Assembly: GCA_028287745.1 (NCBI GenBank)
Contig: JAQBPB010000066.1
Coordinates: 109,544-173,543 of the forward strand
Source: Chloroflexota bacterium
GTDB taxonomy: Bacteria > Chloroflexota > Chloroflexia > Chloroheliales > Chloroheliaceae
Length of the DNA: 64,000 nt
Direction of reading: 5' to 3'
Made by a program: the position numbers and the translations under genes. Positions 60,988-64,000 of the stretch are shown here, piece after piece; the stretch's first letter is position 1, and each line of letters opens with the position of its first letter. The notes below the pieces were generated by a model. It had not been told where the DNA came from and searched no databases. It saw nothing but the letters and a program-made list of their open reading frames with translations.

Positions 60988-61926
60988 TTATCTTGTGCGG
61001 TGGCGTCTCTTTTCCTCAATAATTTCATCCGCTTTCCTGATTCTCTCGCGGGCTTCGTCAAAATGCCGCATTGCCAGGTTTACGTAGAGCGCGTCTACCA
61101 CGCTCAGGTGCGCGATGCGGCTGGCCATGGCCTGGCTGCGGAAGGAGGTTTCCCGGGCGGCGGTAATCAGCTTAATATCGGCGTGGCGGATTATCTCGGC
61201 CCGGTTATTACTGGTCAAACAGATAGTAATCGCGCCGGTTTCTTTGGCTTTTCTCAGGGCGAAAATCACTTCCTCGGTCTTGCCGGAATGGCTGATCGCC
61301 AGGGCCACCTGGCCCGGTCCAAGTTGCGATGAAACTATCGCCTGCATATAGGGGTCGCTGACCAGGTTGACCGGCAGGCCCAGCCCCAGAAAACGGTAAT
61401 AAGCATCCAGGGCGGTCGAGGCGGAACTGCCCATGCCGTACAGTTCTATCCGGGTGGCCTTATCGAGTGCTTCCACCGCCCGTTCCATCTGAGCTCCTTC
61501 CAGTACTTCCAGCGAATCGGCGATAGCCTGGAGGTCACTGTGAAAGACTTTACGGGTGATAGCCATTATGTCATCGTCACTGGAAAGGTTTTGTCGCTTC
61601 AGGTCAACCGTTCCCCGGATTTCAGTAGCCAGGGCCAGCTTGAATTCTTTGTAGCCGGTGTAACCTAACGTCCGGCAAAAGCGCACAATGGTCGCCCGGC
61701 TGGTCTGGGCTGCTTCGGCCAGTTCCTGGACCGAGTAGCCAATAGCCTGGCGCGGGTTATTAAAAATGAATTCGGCAATCTTTCGTTCGGCCGGAAAGAG
61801 GTTATTATGCGCAATGGCTGACTCAACCCGGGCCAGACTGCTGGTAAGGTGGATGCGGTCGGTTCCTGGGGTACCCTGGTTCAGGCGAGATTTATCGCCT
61901 CCGGGAATATTTCGCAAGCCTGGCAT
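60988..61926 (-). CDS. MurR/RpiR-family transcriptional regulator
   Basis: 312 residues. The N-terminal HTH_6 domain (about 28-105) has VQELAEAAQTSRATIVRFCRTLGYTGY. The C-terminal SIS domain (about 150-280) has ELYGMGSSASTALDAYY and ALAISHSGKTEEVI and binds a phosphosugar. A basic C-terminal tail (about 300-312) follows. The family represses or activates sugar or amino-sugar catabolism. AAAGG precedes the ATG. No sugar operon is next to it; the nearest SIS gene is at 6546. Confidence 0.92.
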   Translation of the reverse strand: MPGLRNIPGGDKSRLNQGTPGTDRIHLTSSLARVESAIAHNNLFPAERKIAEFIFNNPRQAIGYSVQELAEAAQTSRATIVRFCRTLGYTGYKEFKLALATEIRGTVDLKRQNLSSDDDIMAITRKVFHSDLQAIADSLEVLEGAQMERAVEALDKATRIELYGMGSSASTALDAYYRFLGLGLPVNLVSDPYMQAIVSSQLGPGQVALAISHSGKTEEVIFALRKAKETGAITICLTSNNRAEIIRHADIKLITAARETSFRSQAMASRIAHLSVVDALYVNLAMRHFDEARERIRKADEIIEEKRRHRTR

Positions 61927-61978
61927 TGTAAACTTTCAACCTTTTTTGAGAATCAGATTAATCTTATCTTGAGGAAGT

Positions 61979-62737
61979 TTAACAAATATCTTTGGTTTCT
62001 TCAATCAATTCCTGGATCAATCCGGCTAACTGGGCCGGGGCGGAGTAATTAAGGGCGTGCGCGACCCCTGGTATCACCGACCAACGGCCTTTTGGCAGGC
62101 GAGCCGCTACTTCTTGTACCCAGACCTGCGAGGCAATCGGGTCCATTTCACCCCGCACCACCAGGACCGGCCGGTTAATCGCGGGCAGCCGTTCTTCAAT
62201 CGCGTCCTCCAGTCCGTAGGCGCCGGTCTTAAATATCCGGAGCGGCCCGGCGGCCAGGTAATCCTGCAGGGCAATTATCAGCAAGGCCGGTGGCTCTAGC
62301 GGGGCATCCAGGGCCAATCGCAATAACTGCCCGATCCAGTTACGGTTGCGCCTGTCTACCGTAGGCCCGCCCATAACCAGGCTTTGCACCCGGTCGGGGA
62401 ATTCTACGGCAAACCGGGCCATTAGCTGGCAGCCCAGGGAGTTAGCGTAAAAATGAGCCTTTTCCAGGCCCTGCGTATCCATCCAGTCCGCCAGTATCCG
62501 GGTTAATTCTTCCAGGTTCAGGGCCGGGGTAGCTTTTTCACTCCGGCCGAAACCGGGCAGGTCTGGGATGTAGACCCGGTAATAAGGGGCCAGCAGGCGG
62601 CCGGTTGGTTTCAAATAGCGGCCCGAAACTCCCAGGCCGTGGACCATTACCAGGGCCGGTTTGTCTTCGGTTGCCATGGTTGCGCTAACAACCGCATGTA
62701 TAAGTAACTTGCCGACCCTGGACCAGCGGTGTTCCAA
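61979..62737 (-). CDS. Alpha/beta hydrolase with atypical nucleophile elbow
   Basis: 252 residues from a TTG at 62737 with GGAGG 7 bases upstream. The oxyanion motif is VHGLGVSGRY. The nucleophile region is ANSLG, where the first Gly of GxSxG is Ala. Asp lies in GEMDPIA and His in PGVAHALNY. No signal peptide. The fold and triad are intact, so it is probably active on an unidentified ester or amide. It lies 52 bases upstream of the RpiR gene on the same strand. Confidence 0.87.
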   Translation of the reverse strand: MEHRWSRVGKLLIHAVVSATMATEDKPALVMVHGLGVSGRYLKPTGRLLAPYYRVYIPDLPGFGRSEKATPALNLEELTRILADWMDTQGLEKAHFYANSLGCQLMARFAVEFPDRVQSLVMGGPTVDRRNRNWIGQLLRLALDAPLEPPALLIIALQDYLAAGPLRIFKTGAYGLEDAIEERLPAINRPVLVVRGEMDPIASQVWVQEVAARLPKGRWSVIPGVAHALNYSAPAQLAGLIQELIEETKDIC

Positions 62738-62900
62738 GAATTTTCCTCCGGCTGACTAAAATTGCTCCTGAAACATTCCCTTAAACCGGCAGCTCCCCAT
62801 AGGGAGTTATCTTTAAGATACGCCTGGTTTAAGGTGTGGGTTATGCAATTTTTGAGCCGGGAAAACTTTTGAAGTGGCGAGTTACGAGGCTAAAATCCTA

Positions 62901-63821
62901 TCAGGGTTTGTAGGCGCGGTACTTGTCTACCAGGGTTTTAACCGTAAAAATGTAGTTCACCGGTGAGTTGTTATCGGCGGCGGGCGCATAGACGGGTATG
63001 ATTTGGTCCAGGGTATACAGCTTGAATTTGTTGGCATAAACTTCCCGGAGAAGAATTGCCCAATCTATGATTCCCGCGGTCCAGTTGGGGTAAATCTTAA
63101 AGCCACCGCCGCCGCCGCTATAATCGCAGGGCCAGCCCGGTGTGCAGCGAATATTACCAAAAGATTTATTGGCTACGGCCGCTCCCTGGGTGCCCATCGA
63201 AGACTCGTGGTTAAAGAAAGCCAGGGCCACCGCCGGGTCGCACGATAACTTAAGGCAATTTTCGTACATTGCTACCGCTTCGGGATAGGCCGGGCTATTC
63301 TTTTCCTTCAAGAAATAGGTAAACGCGGCCAGGCTGATGGTAGGGGCGCCAATGGGGTTGTATTGTCCGGATCCTACCTGGAGATTATAAGTTATATTGG
63401 GTGGCGCTTTGGTAGGTTGCTTTTCAATTATATTAGGCCCGGCGATTTCGTTGGCGGCCAGCATCCGGGCGTATTCGTTAGAGATAGCCTGGGCTTTATC
63501 CCAATCGGAGGTAATCACAGGCGCGGCAGTCGCGGGCACCGGAGCGTCTTCGATTCTAGTCCTGGCAGTTGGAGTAGAGTTAGACCGGGTATTAGCCGGT
63601 GGTGTGGCGGCTGACCGGGTTGTTAAATCGGCAGGCGTATTATAATCGCGCCCGGCCTGGCTCTCGTAAAAGTTGGCGTAGGACCATGCGGCAGCAGTCG
63701 GCTGGGCGGCGGGTATCAAATTATCCGGGCCGCTCCACCAGAAGAACAGCCCGGTTATACTGCTCAACGCCAGCAAAGCCAGCGAAAACAACCCCACCGA
63801 TTTAAACGACGTTTTACCCAA
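62901..63821 (-). CDS. Secreted glucosaminidase-like protein
   Basis: 306 residues. An N-terminal hydrophobic segment (about 8-28), a Thr/Ala/Pro linker with an Arg-Ser-Asn stretch (about 60-110), and a lysozyme-like domain (about 165-300) with AVALAFFNHESSMGTQG, SFGNIRCTPGWPCDYSGGGGG and YPNWTAGIIDWAILL. These match the mannosyl-glycoprotein endo-beta-N-acetylglucosaminidase-type domain that cleaves peptidoglycan glycan strands. Glu in NHES is the likely catalytic acid. Role: cell-wall turnover, inferred. Confidence 0.8.
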   Translation of the reverse strand: MGKTSFKSVGLFSLALLALSSITGLFFWWSGPDNLIPAAQPTAAAWSYANFYESQAGRDYNTPADLTTRSAATPPANTRSNSTPTARTRIEDAPVPATAAPVITSDWDKAQAISNEYARMLAANEIAGPNIIEKQPTKAPPNITYNLQVGSGQYNPIGAPTISLAAFTYFLKEKNSPAYPEAVAMYENCLKLSCDPAVALAFFNHESSMGTQGAAVANKSFGNIRCTPGWPCDYSGGGGGFKIYPNWTAGIIDWAILLREVYANKFKLYTLDQIIPVYAPAADNNSPVNYIFTVKTLVDKYRAYKP

Positions 63822-64000
63822 GTTAATCCAGAAGCTTCTTATTATTAATTACTTTAATACAGGCTTACTAAATCTATCTTAACATAAAAACATGCCGGTT
63901 AAAACGGGTAATTATGGCTACTTTTCATGATGTTTAGCCCGCAAATGAGGTATCTCGGTCCGGAGAGCAACTGAAAGGGTAAGACCGGCACAAGACCACC

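Overview
The window looks like chromosomal backbone DNA from a bacterium of mid GC content, probably a member of the Chloroflexota. This is inferred from gene content and style: many membrane-anchored secreted proteins with Thr/Ala/Pro linkers, an FHA protein with a long Pro-rich linker, a DsbA-like/VKOR pair, a bifunctional-nuclease (DUF151) protein, PIG-V-type and GT-C glycosyltransferases, several OmpR-type two-component systems, and frequent GTG and TTG starts with good Shine-Dalgarno sites. No rRNA, CRISPR array, phage, transposase or plasmid gene was seen. The only RNA gene found is a tRNA-Pro(CGG).

Layout. 1-4447: GH13 glycosidase (cut by the left edge), proC, and a secreted multi-domain protein. 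5119-10135: DsbA-like/VKOR oxidative-folding pair, a SIS isomerase-like protein, a TIGR00300-family ornithine cyclodeaminase-like protein, YchF. 10256-12450: a YtxH-like protein and a membrane-anchored sulfite-oxidase-type molybdoenzyme with an internal twin-arginine motif. 12781-15988: small protein, Pro/Ala-rich protein, phospholipase-D-like protein, alpha/beta hydrolase. 16094-20977: secreted protein, an orphan PhoB-type regulator with a Pho-box-like site, GT-C protein and FHA protein. 21285-25778: IF-1 with an unusual N-terminal extension, signal peptidase I, bifunctional nuclease, a Pro/Asn/Gln-rich membrane protein between two near-identical terminators, VOC protein. 25880-30908: mannosyltransferase, aldo/keto reductase, PAC2 protein, tRNA-Pro, isocitrate/homoisocitrate-type dehydrogenase. 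31166-35708: thymidylate kinase, PRPP synthase, acidic TPR protein, B12-binding mutase subunit and MeaB GTPase. 36182-46569: hydroxyacid dehydrogenase, P-loop kinase, a four-gene tandem two-component operon, a nucleotidyltransferase, a hybrid sensor kinase. 46651-52463: 2TM and RDD proteins, argD, AI-2E-type permease, QueD, receiver protein. 52505-63821: GT-C and flippase-like envelope genes, TenA-like protein, membrane proteins, SH3 protein, RpiR regulator, hydrolase, glucosaminidase-like protein.

How genes work together. Ornithine/proline metabolism appears in three separate places: argD, the TIGR00300 gene and proC. The DsbA-like and VKOR proteins should form an extracytoplasmic disulfide relay. 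The B12-binding subunit and MeaB imply a methylmalonyl-CoA-type mutase whose large subunit lies outside the window. Four two-component modules and several GT-C or flippase-like genes point to envelope biogenesis and sensing.

Most notable non-coding signal: a dispersed MITE-like repeat. Two intact copies in opposite orientation (35761-35963 and 49842-49998) share ends related to TGTCATTC/GAATGACA, and a third partial copy lies at 49715-49786. Other points for follow-up are the likely dual Sec/Tat-targeted molybdoenzyme, the tandem two-component operon with its operator-like repeats, the Pho-box-like site, and the TTG-started extended IF-1. No clearly new defence or mobile system was found.
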